DNA of 64,000 nt from Paenibacillus validus NBRC 15382 (lineage in GTDB: Bacteria; Bacillota; Bacilli; Paenibacillales; NBRC-103111): the NCBI RefSeq assembly GCF_004000985.1, contig NZ_BIMH01000004.1, positions 1 to 64,000 on the forward strand. The letters run 5' to 3'. The notes below the pieces were generated by a model. The model saw only the letters and a list, made by a program, of their open reading frames with translations. It did no database searches and was not told the origin of the DNA. A program made the position numbers and the translations under genes. The stretch's first letter is position 1, and every line of letters starts with the position of its first letter. Below are positions 17,482 to 26,492 of the stretch, piece after piece.

Positions 17482-17889
17482 CTAGACCCGGGAAAATCGT
17501 TCGCGAATTTGGAACCCGGCACCCCTGTCTCTGGCTCTTGCCTCCCGATTCTCCAAATCCTTCACGTCGGAGATGATCCGAACCCGGCACGGCGTGCACA
17601 TCTTCTGCTGACGAATCGGCGAACCGCAAGATTTGCAAGGATAGGTCAGGCCCGGGTAAAATGAAACCGGCAGCCGGTTGTCTTGAATAAACGTGTAAAT
17701 ACGCTGCACGGGAACGCCTGTCGCTTCGCTGAGCGCCTCTGTCGAAGCTTTCCGGTTATCCCGCAGGTAGGCGCTGCATTGATCAAACTCGCTGTCTAAT
17801 TCGCGCTGGCAGCCTTGGCAGAGGCTTCGCAAATTCATTTGAAACACTTTACCGCATTTGGGGCAGTTCGCAACTTTTAACATGGTCAT
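17482..17889 (-). CDS. YvyF/TIGR03826-like zinc-finger protein
   Basis: A 135-residue protein with two treble-clef-like cysteine sites: CPKCGK with CQGCQ at the N-terminus, and CKSCGSP with CTPC near residue 95. Between them is a winged-helix-like segment (STEALSEATGVPVQRIYTFIQD). This architecture matches the YvyF family found in flagellar operons of Bacillales. Here it is outside any flagellar cluster, between a cupredoxin gene and the purine phosphorylases. The function of the family is not established. The start is MTMLKV or the inner methionine; a GAAGGAT site lies upstream. Confidence 0.78.
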   Translation of the reverse strand: MTMLKVANCPKCGKVFQMNLRSLCQGCQRELDSEFDQCSAYLRDNRKASTEALSEATGVPVQRIYTFIQDNRLPVSFYPGLTYPCKSCGSPIRQQKMCTPCRVRIISDVKDLENREARARDRGAGFQIRERFSRV

Positions 17890-18111
17890 ATCCCGGCATC
17901 CTTCCCCTGGTTGGCGTCACACTTCCGTACTAAGATCAATATATACAATAATAGTTCTTTATTCCTAATAATAGAACATACGACCTAATTTAAACAGAGG
18001 TTTTTTCCCGTTTATATAGAAAAAAAACGCTCTTTTCGAATAAAACGGCAAGCGAAACGCATAATACGAATGCTGCTGAACCAGCACATCGCCTGAGGAG
18101 GTGTTTTCCCG

Positions 18112-18192
18112 ATGTCCGACAAGCAACAAGGTCACGCCAATCAGAACACGACGACCCGCACCAGCGATAAAGGCTCCAAAAAATCAAAGTAA
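18112..18192 (+). CDS. Very small lysine-rich protein (26 residues)
   Basis: A 26-residue frame preceded by a textbook GAGGAGGTG and followed within 25 bases by a perfect long-stem terminator, which together argue for a real gene. The product is hydrophilic, starts MSDKQQGHANQN and ends with TSDKGSKKSK. It somewhat resembles minor spore proteins of Bacillales in size and composition, but no family can be named. It lies alone on the plus strand between minus-strand genes. Confidence 0.6.
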   Translation: MSDKQQGHANQNTTTRTSDKGSKKSK

Positions 18193-18213
18193 CGGCGAAC
18201 GCGCCGCACGACA

Positions 18214-18257
18214 AACACCCGATTCCCGCAGTATCGCAGGAATCGGGTGTTTTTTGT
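18214..18257 (+). terminator. Strong intrinsic terminator after the 26-residue ORF
   Basis: AACACCCGATTCC and GGAATCGGGTGTT form a perfect 13-pair stem with a 12-base loop, followed by TTTTTG. Confidence 0.9.
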
Positions 18258-18284
18258 CCTATGTGCTGAATTCGTTAGCGCGGC

Positions 18285-19139
18285 TTAAGACAGCTCGACT
18301 TCTTTCACAAACCGCTTCACCAGTTCAATGAACACCGGCTTCGTCCGGTTGGCCACGGCTACTACCTGCTCATGCGTCAACGGCTCCAGCTCCTCGCCGA
18401 TCGCCATGTCGGTGATGCACGAGATGCCGAGCACGCGCAACCCCGCGTGACTGGCCGCGATCACTTCGCCGACGGTCGACATGCCGATCGCGTCGCCTCC
18501 GAGCTTCGCGAGCATCGTTAACTCGGCAGGGGGCAAATAGTTCGGTCCGCTGATGCCGGCGTATACGCCTTCCTGCAGCCGTATCGGCTCTCCCCGCTCC
18601 GCGCTCAACTGCTCGCCGATACGTTTAGCGAGCTGGCGGTATTCGCGGTTATAGGCTTGCGACATGTCGGGGAAGCGAACCCCCAGCTCCGGGTGATGGA
18701 TGCCGATTAACGGATTATCACCCGTCATATTTAAGTGATCGGAAATCAGCATCAAATCCCCCGCCGCGAACTCACGGTTCATTCCCCCCGCCGCATTCGT
18801 GATAATCAGCGATCGCACGCCGAGCTGCTTCATCACATAGATCGGGAAAACGACCTTCTTCATCGAATAGCCTTCGTAATAATGAAAACGGCCCTGCATG
18901 ACGATGACCGATTTTCCTTCCAATTGACCGATCACGAATTGACCGGCATGACCTTCCACGGTCGATACCGGGAAATGCGGAATCCGGTCATATGGAATCG
19001 TCACCGGATGCTCGACCTGATGCGCCAAATCCCCTAGCCCGGAACCTAACACCATCCCGATATCAAGCGGACGCCGATCGATTTGATCGCTGATCCATTG
19101 TACGGCTTCCTGAATGTGCTGAACATAATCCGAGTCCAT
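18285..19139 (-). CDS. Purine-nucleoside phosphorylase paralogue
   Basis: A trimeric-type (PNP/MTAP superfamily) purine nucleoside phosphorylase of 284 residues. It has MVLGSGLGDLA (phosphate site), FPVSTVEGHAGQFV, QGRFHYYEGYS, ITNAAGGMN and GMSTVGEVIAASHAGLRV. The phosphate, ribose and base-site segments are complete, so it should be active. Compared with the neighbouring copy it has TDMAIGEELEPLTHEQV in place of SNMAAGILDQPLSHEEV, showing divergence near the C-terminus. The ATG at 19139 is chosen with GGAGTGGAG upstream. It is adjacent to punA, so it arose by tandem duplication or paralogue clustering. Confidence 0.92.
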   Translation of the reverse strand: MDSDYVQHIQEAVQWISDQIDRRPLDIGMVLGSGLGDLAHQVEHPVTIPYDRIPHFPVSTVEGHAGQFVIGQLEGKSVIVMQGRFHYYEGYSMKKVVFPIYVMKQLGVRSLIITNAAGGMNREFAAGDLMLISDHLNMTGDNPLIGIHHPELGVRFPDMSQAYNREYRQLAKRIGEQLSAERGEPIRLQEGVYAGISGPNYLPPAELTMLAKLGGDAIGMSTVGEVIAASHAGLRVLGISCITDMAIGEELEPLTHEQVVAVANRTKPVFIELVKRFVKEVELS

Positions 19140-19183
19140 GCTCTCCACTCCTTTTCGAATTTTGTCGCGAGCCTAACCGGAAC

Positions 19184-20011
19184 TCACATCTTCGGGATAA
19201 TGCCCATGATCAGCTTCAAAAAGGTTTGTTTTACGCGTTCCGTCGTTTCGATTACTTCTTCGTGCGACAGCGGCTGGTCGAGAATGCCTGCGGCCATGTT
19301 GCTGATGCATGAGAAACCCAGCACCTCAATGCCTGCATGACGCGCCACCAGCACTTCCGACACCGTCGACATGCCGACGGCGTCTCCGCCGAGCGTCCGG
19401 ATCATGCGAATTTCAGCCGGCGTCTCATAGGAAGGGCCAAGCAGGCCGAGGTATACGCCCTCCTGCAGCGTAAGCCCCTGCTCGGCGGCAACGCTCTTCG
19501 CCACTTCGCGAAGTCTGCGGCTGTACGCCTCGGACATATCCGGGAACCGAACGCCAAGCTCCCCGAAGTTCGGTCCGATCAGCGGGTTGCGGAACGTGAA
19601 GTTGATATGATCGCGAATGATCATCAAGTCGCCCGGGCTATAAGACGTGTTCACGCCCCCCGCCGCATTCGTGACAAGCAGCTTCTGCACGCCGAGCTCC
19701 TTCATGACGCGCACCGGGAACGATACGGTGTCCACACCGTATCCTTCGTACATATGAAACCGGCCCTTCATGAGCAGTACATGCCGTCCGCCGATCGTGC
19801 CCAGCAGCAGCTCCCCGGCATGTCCTTCCACCGTAGACACCGGAAAATTCGGGATTTCTTCATACGGGATCGTAACCGCATCCTCGACAAGATCGGCCAA
19901 TACGCCGAGACCCGAACCGAGAATAAGGGCGACCTCGGGCGTCACCGGGTATTTCTCGCGGATGTAAGCCGCGGCCTCTTTAATATTTTGCAGCAAAGGT
20001 ATTTGTTGCAC
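19184..20011 (-). CDS. punA: Purine-nucleoside phosphorylase
   Basis: A 275-residue guanosine/inosine-specific phosphorylase that releases purine base and ribose 1-phosphate. Motifs: LILGSGLGVLADLVE, FPVSTVEGHAGELL, KGRFHMYEGYG, VTNAAGGVNTSY, and GMSTVSEVLVARHAGIEV with SNMAAGILDQPLSHEEV close to Bacillus PupG. It lies 39 bases downstream of deoB in the same direction, the classical deoB-pupG pairing in which DeoB converts the ribose 1-phosphate formed here. A second paralogue follows directly. Confidence 0.95.
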   Translation of the reverse strand: MQQIPLLQNIKEAAAYIREKYPVTPEVALILGSGLGVLADLVEDAVTIPYEEIPNFPVSTVEGHAGELLLGTIGGRHVLLMKGRFHMYEGYGVDTVSFPVRVMKELGVQKLLVTNAAGGVNTSYSPGDLMIIRDHINFTFRNPLIGPNFGELGVRFPDMSEAYSRRLREVAKSVAAEQGLTLQEGVYLGLLGPSYETPAEIRMIRTLGGDAVGMSTVSEVLVARHAGIEVLGFSCISNMAAGILDQPLSHEEVIETTERVKQTFLKLIMGIIPKM

Positions 20012-20050
20012 GATGAATCGGCTCCCTTCATAAATAACCCTGTTTTTGAA

Positions 20051-21226
20051 TCAACGCAGCTGTTGCAAGAAGCTTTGTCCGTTCCCTGTCAGCGGTACCC
20101 CGAAGTTATCGGCGACCGTTGCGCCGACATCGGCGAACGTAGCGCGCACGCCGAGCGAATCCGGCTGCTTGAACGCCGGACTGTACACCAGCAACGGCAC
20201 GTATTCCCGCGTATGATCCGTACCGGGATGAATCGGATCGTTCCCGTGATCCGCCGTCAGGATGAGCAGATCCTCTTCCCCGATTTGCTCCATAATCCTT
20301 GGCAGCCATTCGTCGAATTCGTTCAGCGCGCTCGCATAACCGATCGGATCGCGCCGGTGTCCGTACAACGAATCGAAATCGACCAGGTTCGTAAATAACA
20401 AGCCTCGGAACGGCTCCAGCAAACGTTCGATCGTCTTCTGGATGCCGTCGAGATTGCTCTTCGTCGACTGCGCGGACGTCACGCCCTCACCCGAGTATAT
20501 ATCGTTGATTTTACCGACGGCGATCACGTCGAGCCCGGCTTCCTTCAGCCGGTTCATAACCGTCGGCGCCGGCGGCTTCACCGCATAGTCGTGCCGGTTC
20601 GGCGTACGTTTGAACGCGCCGGGCTCGCCGATGTACGGACGGGCGATGACGCGTCCGACGGCATATGGATCTTCCAGCGTAAGGCGGCGGGCGATCTCGC
20701 AAGCGCGATACAGCTCGTCCAGCGGGATAACCTCTTCGTGAGCGGCAAGCTGGAAGACGCTGTCCGCCGACGTGTAAACGATCCAAGCGCCGGTTTCCAT
20801 TTGCTCGGCGCCAAGCTCGTCCAATATTTCCGTGCCGGAGGCCGGCTTGTTGCCGATCACCTTACGGCCGGTTTCCTGCTCGAATCGTTCGATCAATTCG
20901 GGAGGGAATCCGTCCGGAAAGACGTTGAACGGAATGTCGACTTTCAATCCCATAATTTCCCAATGACCGGTCATCGTATCTTTGCCGACGGACACCTCGG
21001 CCATTTTGCCGAAATAGCCTTGCGGCGTATGGGTTGGCTCTATGCCGGTAAGTTCGGCGATATTGCCGAGTCCGAGCTTGCGCATATGCGGCAGGTGTAA
21101 TGTGGGAACCCGCTCCGCGATATGGCCGAGCGTATGTGCACCGCTATCTTGAAACCGCGGCGCATCAGGCAGTTCTCCTATGCCGACGCTATCGAGTACG
21201 ATTAGGCAAATCCGTTTGAATGTCAA
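20051..21226 (-). CDS. deoB: Phosphopentomutase
   Basis: Interconverts (deoxy)ribose 1- and 5-phosphates. The 391-residue alkaline-phosphatase-fold protein shows [13 protein letters not shown] at the N-terminus, [13 protein letters not shown] around the phosphorylated threonine, [13 protein letters not shown] and [10 protein letters not shown] with the metal ligands. I place the start at TTG 21226 because GGGAGGTG is well spaced for it; a GTG three codons earlier overlaps that site. Operon with punA downstream. Confidence 0.96.
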   Translation of the reverse strand: MTFKRICLIVLDSVGIGELPDAPRFQDSGAHTLGHIAERVPTLHLPHMRKLGLGNIAELTGIEPTHTPQGYFGKMAEVSVGKDTMTGHWEIMGLKVDIPFNVFPDGFPPELIERFEQETGRKVIGNKPASGTEILDELGAEQMETGAWIVYTSADSVFQLAAHEEVIPLDELYRACEIARRLTLEDPYAVGRVIARPYIGEPGAFKRTPNRHDYAVKPPAPTVMNRLKEAGLDVIAVGKINDIYSGEGVTSAQSTKSNLDGIQKTIERLLEPFRGLLFTNLVDFDSLYGHRRDPIGYASALNEFDEWLPRIMEQIGEEDLLILTADHGNDPIHPGTDHTREYVPLLVYSPAFKQPDSLGVRATFADVGATVADNFGVPLTGNGQSFLQQLR

Positions 21227-21344
21227 TGGCAGCACCTCCCAGTATCGCTACAAGCCTACGGCTATTATCGCAAAACGCTGCTGCCTTTGCAAAGCGCGAA
21301 ACCGACAAGAAACCCGTTCTTCGGTCTGAGAGAACGGGTGACGA

Positions 21345-22244
21345 TCAGGATTCGATTTTCGCTCTGGGATGCGTCCGGTCGTAAACTTCTTTCATCTTCC
21401 CCCGCGTCACTTGCGCGTAAATTTGGGTGGACGAGATGTCGGCGTGCCCGAGCATTTCTTGCACGGAGCGAAGATCGGCCCCGTTCTCCAGCAGATGGGT
21501 TGCAAAGGAATGACGCAGCGTATGAGGCGTTATTTCCTGCTCGATCCCCGCTTCCTGCGCGTAACGCTTCATAATTTTCCAGAACCCTTGCCGGGTCATA
21601 CGGCTTCCGAGGTGACTGATGAACAGCGCCTCTTCGACTTTGGACGGCTTCAGCAGCTTCGGCCGCATCGAGTCGATATAAGCCTGAACATAATCGGAGG
21701 CGATGCGGCCGAGCGGAACGATCCGTTCCTTGCTTGTACCGACGCAGCGGATGAAACCCAAGCCCGGATTCACGCTGGCCACATCCAGCGAAATCAGCTC
21801 GGAAACGCGGATTCCCGTCGCATACAGCACCTCCAGCATCGCCTTATCGCGCATCCCGCTCGGGGAGCCCGTTTGCGGAGCATCGAGCAGCCTGCCGATC
21901 TCCTGCACCGTCAACACTTTAGGCACCCTTTTCTCCAGCTTCGGCGTCTCCAGATGGAGCGAAGGATCGTGGTCGATGCGCCGTTCCCGCACCAAAAATT
22001 GATAGAAGGCGCGAATCGAAATAATGCTGCGGGTTTGCGTTGCGGCGGCTCTCCCTTTTTGCTTTAAGCGCAGCATATAGCCGGATAAGTTCGTCTTGCC
22101 GGTTTCGGCAAGCGAACCGATCCCGGACTCTTCCAAATAGTCCAGGTACTGCATAATGTCGCGCTCGTATGAATCCAGCGTGTTGGGCGCCAGTCCCCGC
22201 TCGTCGCACAAAAAACGAATGAATGACTGCAATTGCTCTCTCAT
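21345..22244 (-). CDS. xerD: Chromosome-dimer tyrosine recombinase XerD
   Basis: A 299-residue XerD that with XerC resolves chromosome dimers at dif. The N-terminal SAM-like domain (NTLDSYERDIMQYLDYL) is followed by the catalytic domain with Arg146, Lys172, His241-x-x-Arg244, His267 and nucleophile Tyr276 all present. Placement between yqzK (DUF4227) and deoB is the conserved Bacillales position, so this is the housekeeping enzyme and not part of the element at 38-44 kb. Confidence 0.96.
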   Translation of the reverse strand: MREQLQSFIRFLCDERGLAPNTLDSYERDIMQYLDYLEESGIGSLAETGKTNLSGYMLRLKQKGRAAATQTRSIISIRAFYQFLVRERRIDHDPSLHLETPKLEKRVPKVLTVQEIGRLLDAPQTGSPSGMRDKAMLEVLYATGIRVSELISLDVASVNPGLGFIRCVGTSKERIVPLGRIASDYVQAYIDSMRPKLLKPSKVEEALFISHLGSRMTRQGFWKIMKRYAQEAGIEQEITPHTLRHSFATHLLENGADLRSVQEMLGHADISSTQIYAQVTRGKMKEVYDRTHPRAKIES

Positions 22245-22418
22245 GCCTGCAAATCCCCTTTTATGTGTTGATAAGGACGCATAAGTACGGGCTTATACGG
22301 CGTATCAACCTTGACAAACGCTTTGTCCTTATTCATACAAGGACGGCGTGGCCGTTTATCCTCGTGCACCAATGGCGATTGTTACTAATTTCAACGCAAA
22401 AGGGGCGTTTTCCTGCCT

Positions 22419-22661
22419 TTATTCACCGATCCAATAAAAAAGCTTCAATCTGTCCCCCATGCCCTCCGGCTTGACGGCAACCGCGGAGTCGCTTTGAAAC
22501 ACCTTGACCGCTCGTCCTACGGGCTCCTTGTATTTCGGCATAGGCTCCATCACCTGCGTGACGATCAGCAGCAGATGATACAGCGCAAACGTAAACACGA
22601 CAAAAAGCAGCCCGAAGCGCAGCCGCTCGATCCACTTGCCGATACGAAAATGAAAGATCAC
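22419..22661 (-). CDS. yqzK: DUF4227 (YqzK) membrane protein
   Basis: An 80-residue protein with one N-terminal membrane helix (FGLLFVVFTFALYHLLLIV) and a soluble tail that contains KVFQSDSAVAVKPEGMGDRLKLFYWIGE. It matches the DUF4227 family (YqzK) by sequence style and by its place between fur and xerD. Function unknown. In Bacillus subtilis fur is its neighbour; here alanine dehydrogenase intervenes. Confidence 0.82.
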   Translation of the reverse strand: MIFHFRIGKWIERLRFGLLFVVFTFALYHLLLIVTQVMEPMPKYKEPVGRAVKVFQSDSAVAVKPEGMGDRLKLFYWIGE

Positions 22662-22782
22662 AGCGTTCCCTCCTTCTGAAGACGGTTGTCCGGCTTCGCA
22701 AGCCGAAAGACGCCTCCTAAGAGTAGGCTATGATCTTTCGTCGTCATTTATGTCGAACCGGCGGCCGAAACGGGCCACTCGC

Positions 22783-23907
22783 TTAACTGATCGGCAGCAG
22801 CGCGTCCAGCCCGGTATAAGGCAGGCCTACGGCTTCGGCCACCGCCGCATAGGTCACATGCCCCTGATAGGTGTTTACGCCATGCTTAAGCGGCGGATTG
22901 GCGTAGAGGGCGCGCATGACGCCTTTGGTGGCGATCTCCATCGCATAGGCAATCGTCACGTTGGTCAGCGCCAGCGTCGACGTCCGCGGCACCGCTCCCG
23001 GCATATTCGCGACTGCGTAGTGGATCACGCCGTGCTTCTCGTAGGTCGGCTCGCTATGTGTCGTCACCCGGTCCACCGTCGCGATCGATCCGCCCTGATC
23101 GACAGCCACATCGACGATAACAGCGCCGGGCTTCATCGTTCTGACCATGTCTTCCGTCACAAGCTTCGGCGCCTTCGCGCCAGGTATCAAGACGGCGCCG
23201 ATCAACAAATCGGCTTTCTGGACGGCATTGGCAATATGGTAAGGGTTCGACATCAGCGTCCGGATGCGGCCGTGGAAGACGTCATCCAAGTAGCGCAGAC
23301 GTTCCGCGCTCCGTTCGATCACAACGACGTTCGCTCCCATCCCGAGCGCAATTTTGGCGGCGTTCGTGCCGACGATGCCGCCACCCAGTATGATCACATC
23401 CGCCGGCGGCACGCCCGGCACGCCGCCGAGCAGGATGCCCCTGCCGCCGTAAAACTGCTCCAAAAATTGCGCGCCGACCTGCACCGACATGCGTCCGGCC
23501 ACTTCGCTCATCGGGGTCAGCAGCGGTAAGCCGCCGTTCGGCAGTTGGATGGTTTCGTAAGCGATCGACGTCATTTTGCTTTGGACGAGCGCCTCCGTCA
23601 AGCGAGGCTCGGCCGCCAAATGCAAGTACGTGAACAGCGTTAAGCCTTCGCGGAAATACCCGAACTCACTCGGAAGCGGTTCCTTGACCTTCATGATCAT
23701 ATCGGCGCGACCCCAGACGTCCGCCGTCTCCGGAACGATCTCGGCTCCTTCCTTGGCGTAATCGTCGTCCGAGAAGCCGCTCCCTGCGCCTGCGCCCGCT
23801 TCTATCAACACTTGATGGCCGTTTGCCGTCAGCATCGCCGCCCCTCCGGGCGTCAGGGCGACCCGGTTTTCGTTATTTTTTATCTCTTTCGGAACTCCGA
23901 TGATCAT
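22783..23907 (-). CDS. ald: Alanine dehydrogenase
   Basis: NAD-dependent oxidative deamination of L-alanine to pyruvate, a hexameric enzyme that matters for alanine use during sporulation and germination. 374 residues: [20 protein letters not shown] at the N-terminus, the AGAGSGFSD signature, [10 protein letters not shown], and the Rossmann segment [17 protein letters not shown]. The start at 23907 is chosen because GGAGG is eight bases away; an ATG two codons earlier is too close to it. Confidence 0.97.
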   Translation of the reverse strand: MIIGVPKEIKNNENRVALTPGGAAMLTANGHQVLIEAGAGAGSGFSDDDYAKEGAEIVPETADVWGRADMIMKVKEPLPSEFGYFREGLTLFTYLHLAAEPRLTEALVQSKMTSIAYETIQLPNGGLPLLTPMSEVAGRMSVQVGAQFLEQFYGGRGILLGGVPGVPPADVIILGGGIVGTNAAKIALGMGANVVVIERSAERLRYLDDVFHGRIRTLMSNPYHIANAVQKADLLIGAVLIPGAKAPKLVTEDMVRTMKPGAVIVDVAVDQGGSIATVDRVTTHSEPTYEKHGVIHYAVANMPGAVPRTSTLALTNVTIAYAMEIATKGVMRALYANPPLKHGVNTYQGHVTYAAVAEAVGLPYTGLDALLPIS

Positions 23908-23981
23908 CTCCATCGCCTCCCGCATTAGTCTATCCCAGGTTTAGCGTGTGCCAAAGATCGCATATTCATGAAACAAGCATG

Positions 23982-24020
23982 CAAAAAAACCTCCGCTTGC
24001 TGATAATCAAGCCGAAGGTT
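23982..24020 (-). terminator. Intrinsic terminator after fur
   Basis: AACCTTCGGCTTG pairs imperfectly with CAAGCGGAGGTT on the minus strand, followed by TTTTTTT. Confidence 0.8.
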
Positions 24021-24027
24021 TGTTTGT

Positions 24028-24477
24028 TTACGATTTGTTTTTGCCCTTGCACCGGTGACAAATACCTTGAAAGTCAAGCCGGTGATCCAGCACCTGGAAG
24101 CCGTAATCCCGCTCAAGCCGCTCTTCCAGCTCCCCGAGCCAGTCTTCCATAATCTCGTCCACCGTTCCGCATTGCACGCAAATCAAATGGTGATGATGAT
24201 GATGAGTGCTTTCATTGCGCAGATCGTAACGGGCAACTCCGTCCCCGAAGTTCATTTTCTCCACGACATGCAATTCGCTGAGCAACTCCAACGTGCGGTA
24301 AACGGTGGCAAGACCGATCTCGGGAGCTTTATCTTTGACGAGCATAAAGACATCCTCGGCGCTTAGATGATCCTCTTCGTTCTCAAGTAAAACCCGTACC
24401 GTCGCTTCGCGTTGAGGTGTCAATTTATAGCCCTGCGATTGCAGTTGTTGTTTGATTTTTTCAATGCGAGATTCCAT
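24028..24477 (-). CDS. fur: Ferric uptake regulator Fur
   Basis: A 149-residue Fur-family repressor. N-terminal winged helix (KLTPQREATVRVLLENEEDHLSAEDVF with DLGLATVYRTL-type recognition as IGLATVYRTLELL) and a C-terminal metal-binding dimer domain with a run of six histidines (HHHHHH) followed by LICVQCG and C-x-x-C late (CHRC). The His run is the normal Fur metal site. A TGATAACGTTAT-like segment near 24541 upstream could be an autoregulatory box but is a weak match. Located upstream of xerD/yqzK and next to spoIIM as in Bacillus subtilis. Confidence 0.96.
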   Translation of the reverse strand: MESRIEKIKQQLQSQGYKLTPQREATVRVLLENEEDHLSAEDVFMLVKDKAPEIGLATVYRTLELLSELHVVEKMNFGDGVARYDLRNESTHHHHHHLICVQCGTVDEIMEDWLGELEERLERDYGFQVLDHRLDFQGICHRCKGKNKS

Positions 24478-24596
24478 GCTCCTCCCCCTACGGCTGCCAT
24501 CAATCCGCTTAGGCTGCCTTCCAATGGCGCGGATTCGCTAATGATAACGTTATGCTTACATTATAGGAGGAGAAATACAGGAAAGTCAAACGTCTT

Positions 24597-25244
24597 TTAG
24601 CCCGCACCCACCGTCACGAGCATCGGAGTGACCCACTGCATCATAGCCGGTGACAGATAGGCCTCGAACAGTGCAACGCCGACCATCAGCACCCCGGATG
24701 CCGCAGCAACGCTGGTGAAGCGCAGCAGCGGCTCGAACAGCGCCCCTTTTTTCTGAATGAACCGGTTCTTCACCAGACGAACGGAGAACGCGATCGCGGT
24801 TACGCTGCATACGATAAGGACCGGAATGACGATCAGGTTTTGCGGAACGACGGAGACGAGCGCGAACAGCAGTCCGTGCCACGACAGGGTACCGACCATA
24901 TACCCGACGGTGAAGCCGATCAATACGCCCTTCAGGAAGTCCAGGATGAGGATCAGCGGCAGCCCGATGACCGACATGCCCAGCAGCCAGATGATCAGCA
25001 CCCACTTCATATGCAAAGACAGTGTCTCTCTGAACGAGTTCGGCGCTTCGCCGACCAGCATCCCTTGATCCACGATCGAGAAAAAGTTGCTTAAATATCG
25101 CGTAATCTCCTGCTTCTGCTCCAGCGACAGCGCGTTCACCATGACGGCGCCGAACACAACCCCGGTTACAAATATGACGCCAACGAAAATGTAGAGCGAC
25201 AAATGTTCCTTCATATAGTGCTCGAGCGAGCGATTCCGCGTCAT
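24597..25244 (-). CDS. spoIIM: Stage II sporulation protein M
   Basis: SpoIIM, 215 residues, part of the SpoIID-SpoIIM-SpoIIP machine that drives septal peptidoglycan hydrolysis and forespore engulfment. Five hydrophobic segments are visible (LYIFVGVIFVTGVVFGAVMV, WVLIIWLLGMSVIGLPLILI, GFTVGYMVGTLSWHGLLFAL, IVIPVLIVCSVTAIAFSV and a C-terminal one). Its place between fur and the EndoQ-like gene/nudF is conserved. Confidence 0.93.
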   Translation of the reverse strand: MTRNRSLEHYMKEHLSLYIFVGVIFVTGVVFGAVMVNALSLEQKQEITRYLSNFFSIVDQGMLVGEAPNSFRETLSLHMKWVLIIWLLGMSVIGLPLILILDFLKGVLIGFTVGYMVGTLSWHGLLFALVSVVPQNLIVIPVLIVCSVTAIAFSVRLVKNRFIQKKGALFEPLLRFTSVAAASGVLMVGVALFEAYLSPAMMQWVTPMLVTVGAG

Positions 25245-25306
25245 GCTGCCAAGCCCCCCTTGTCCGAATAGTACAACCTATGCGCAAAGGAAGGGCTTTA
25301 TGCCGT

Positions 25307-26491
25307 TCATTCGGTTTTTACTTTGCCGTATTTCCCGCCGCCGCCCGTCTCGAGCTCAAGCTCTCCGGTCCGGGCTGCAAGCAAATAGCCGGCGATCGAT
25401 TCGCCGGCCGCTTCGGCCAGCTCTTGGTAGGAGGTGCGGTGCAGCATGTTCATCTCCGTCCCGAACCGGTCAAGAAGCTTGGCGAGCGTCTTGGGGCCGA
25501 GTCCAGGGATGTATTCAAGCGGCACTTGGTAGATATAGGGCGGACGGCCGGTCGGTGCAAGGGGCGTTTCACGGTCCGCGATCGCAAGTATTCGGTCCAT
25601 AACGCCGCGAACGATCTTCGTGCTGCCGCAATAGATGCAGCGCTCGACCACAGACTCACCCCGCTCGTCGATGATCGACTCGCAGCTGCCGCAGTAAGTC
25701 CGGTGATATTTCCCGAGCCGGGGATTCAGCCCGTAATTGGCCAGCACCCGGCGGCCGTTCAAGCCTTCAAGAGCCTGCCGAAACTCCGTGAACGTAGGCT
25801 CCGCAAGCTGAAGCTTGTTGTACTCCCGGCCGATCTTGGGTAAGGAATGCGCGTCCGAGTTCGTCAGGAACGTGTACCGGTCGAGTTCCCCGATGTGAGC
25901 CGCCATCGTCGTGTCAGCGCTCAGCCCAAGCTCGACGGCGGCAATGCCGTCCGGGTCGAGCAGCTCGTTCAGACGCGCGCAGCAGCTGCCGTAGACGCTT
26001 TTGTGCGGGGTGAAAATGTGTGCCGGCACGAGCAGCCCGCCGCGGTCGATCACTTCCCGCTGCAGCTCCCGGGCGGGAACGTAGAGGCGCTGCGAGCTGA
26101 GCTGCACGTTCTTCATATGCTTGCGCAGCCAGGCGGTGAACGCCTGCATGTCCGACAGGGCGGGAAAGTAAGCGATCAGATGAGCGGCTTTCATCCCGGG
26201 ATCCCGCACCTCCAGCTCGCAGCCCAGCAGAATCGTCGTCTGATGGTAACGAATGCCGCCTTCCTTCAGCTCTTCCATATCCCCTTTGTCCAGATAATGC
26301 AGCATCTCCGCCTGCACCCCCGGCGAGTGGCAATCGATGATGCCGACCACATCCATGCCTTTGCGAGCCGACGCCTCGCGTGCGATGTTATAGAAAGTCA
26401 GGTTGTTCGCCGCGCTGATCTTTACTGCTTGACCGGCTTCCGTCCTGCCGATGTGAATATGAAGATCGGCGTAGTACGCGTTCAGGCTCAT
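25307..26491 (-). CDS. Endonuclease Q (EndoQ/YqxK-like) DNA-repair nuclease
   Basis: A 394-residue PHP-domain protein of the EndoQ type. PHP metal motifs YADLHIHIG, IDCHSP, LLVPAHIFTPHK and TNSDAHSLPKIG are present. A zinc finger follows (CGSCES and CIYCGS), and the C-terminal part has a helix-hairpin-helix (EYIPGLGPKTLAKLLDRFG). EndoQ enzymes cut 5' of deaminated bases such as uracil and hypoxanthine in DNA. The gene ends two bases before nudF on the same strand direction, and both deal with damaged nucleotides. Confidence 0.87.
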   Translation of the reverse strand: MSLNAYYADLHIHIGRTEAGQAVKISAANNLTFYNIAREASARKGMDVVGIIDCHSPGVQAEMLHYLDKGDMEELKEGGIRYHQTTILLGCELEVRDPGMKAAHLIAYFPALSDMQAFTAWLRKHMKNVQLSSQRLYVPARELQREVIDRGGLLVPAHIFTPHKSVYGSCCARLNELLDPDGIAAVELGLSADTTMAAHIGELDRYTFLTNSDAHSLPKIGREYNKLQLAEPTFTEFRQALEGLNGRRVLANYGLNPRLGKYHRTYCGSCESIIDERGESVVERCIYCGSTKIVRGVMDRILAIADRETPLAPTGRPPYIYQVPLEYIPGLGPKTLAKLLDRFGTEMNMLHRTSYQELAEAAGESIAGYLLAARTGELELETGGGGKYGKVKTE

Positions 26492-26492
26492 C

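Noticed and set aside
19337-20398. 353-codon plus-strand open frame opposite punA and deoB
   Set aside because: Spans two well-supported minus-strand genes and shows no family pattern; a shadow frame.
24180-24205. Short tandem repeat of TGATGATGA type
   Set aside because: It is the codon run for the six histidines of the Fur metal site, not a separate repeat element.
24535-24565. Fur box upstream of fur
   Set aside because: Only a partial match (TGATAACGTTAT) to the 19-bp consensus; noted in the fur entry but not listed as a site.
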